Assembly: GCA_032027205.1 (NCBI GenBank)
Contig: JAVSMN010000001.1
Span: forward strand, 2,279,254-2,343,253
Direction: 5' to 3'
Length of the DNA: 64,000 bases
Source of the DNA: Zeimonas sp032027205
GTDB taxonomy: Bacteria > Pseudomonadota > Gammaproteobacteria > Burkholderiales > Burkholderiaceae_E
Shown: positions 63,632 through 64,000 of the stretch, piece by piece
How positions within the stretch are numbered: the first letter of the stretch is position 1
Layout of the letters: each line of letters opens with the position of its first letter
The notes under the pieces: generated by a model
Told to the model about the DNA's origin: nothing
Database searches by the model: none
Seen by the model: only the letters and a program-made list of their open reading frames with translations
Program-made: the position numbers and the translations under genes

Positions 63632-64000
63632 TCAGCGCGAGACGAGGGAGCTGCCGCCGTCGACGTGCAGCACGTGGCCGGTCACGTAGTCGGCATCGTC
63701 GAGCAGGAACGCGACCGCGCGCGCGACGTCGTCGCCGGTGCCGATACGCTGCAGCGGGATCGCTGCTTCGATCGCGCGCTGCTCGGCGTCGGTGAACACG
63801 TCTTGCTCGGGCCAGTCGAGCGAGCCGGGCGCTACGGCGTTCACGCGAACTTGGGGCGCCAGTTCGAGTGCGAGCGCGCGGGTGAGGGCGACGAGGCCCG
63901 CCTTCGCCGCGGCGTACGCCGAGAAGCCGGCGAGCGGGCGTTCGGCGCGCGCGTCGGTGACGTTGACGATCGCGCCTTTGCAGGCGCGCAGCCACGGCGT
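63632..64000 (-). CDS. Short-chain dehydrogenase, probable pteridine reductase (partial)
   Basis: The C-terminal 122 codons of an SDR enzyme, cut by the right edge. The catalytic Tyr-Lys is in GFSAYAAAKAGLVALTRALA, followed by RVNAVAPGSLDWPEQD and the C-terminal YVTGHVLHVDGGSSL. The VAPGxxxWPE wording and the location just upstream of folB favour pteridine reductase/FolM over a generic ketoreductase. The N-terminal Rossmann part is outside the window. Confidence 0.85.
   Translation of the reverse strand, partial: TPWLRACKGAIVNVTDARAERPLAGFSAYAAAKAGLVALTRALALELAPQVRVNAVAPGSLDWPEQDVFTDAEQRAIEAAIPLQRIGTGDDVARAVAFLLDDADYVTGHVLHVDGGSSLVSR

Overview
The window looks like chromosomal DNA of a GC-rich betaproteobacterium, most likely Burkholderiales or a close relative. 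This rests on the glmU-glmS pair, ubiB, ttcA-folB-pteridine reductase, several ABC/TRAP uptake operons and an N-type ATPase operon. No rRNA, tRNA or CRISPR array was seen. By eye, bases 1-15 kb are less GC-rich and hold more broken genes than the rest. That segment lies directly downstream of the glmS 3' end, a classic insertion hot spot.

Layout. 1-0.8 kb: an XRE-type regulator that appears frameshifted and runs off the left edge. 1.2-9.3 kb: a TetR regulator divergent from a hot-dog hydratase, a complete Liv-type ABC importer (two permeases, two ATPases, binding protein) and an acyl-CoA ligase, which together look like uptake and CoA activation of an organic acid. 9.4-15 kb: a degraded zone with a second XRE regulator, a PAS-EAL c-di-GMP phosphodiesterase, fragments of an MDR oxidoreductase, a LivF ATPase and a DUF4020-like defence protein, and a truncated SsuBC-type transporter. 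15.2-18.5 kb: glmS and glmU. 18.7-25.3 kb: a sodium/solute symporter, ubiB and a TRAP transporter whose dctQ and dctM are separated by a large palindromic element. 25.3-31.1 kb: MarR plus an APC permease, divergent from a HAD hydrolase, a class III aminotransferase and a Tm-1-like protein. 31.2-48.1 kb: a 14-gene co-directional aromatic amine dehydrogenase (aau) locus with a divergent AraC regulator. 49.5-56.1 kb: a full N-type ATPase operon (atpDCQRBEFAG). 56.3-62.3 kb: a divergent Mrp/Mnh cation/H+ antiporter operon. 62.3-64 kb: ttcA, folB and a partial pteridine-reductase-like gene.

The most interesting part is the aau locus. It encodes a TTQ-type amine dehydrogenase (heavy chain, MauE, MauD, light chain), DUF1329 and DUF1302 envelope proteins, an MMPL/RND pump, TerB and YCF48-like proteins, and an aldehyde dehydrogenase. 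It ends with a chain of four genes, each overlapping the next by 4 bp: a monohaem cytochrome c, two MauG-like di-haem proteins and a nitric-oxide-reductase-like protein. That last protein carries the active-site substitutions I associate with NO dismutases (His to Asn, Glu to Gln) and has lost two of the quinol-site acidic residues. A working hypothesis is that NO-derived O2 or a related oxidant is supplied to MauG-type TTQ maturation or amine oxidation under denitrifying conditions. The second theme is ion homeostasis: the N-ATPase and the Mrp antiporter face each other across 148 bp.
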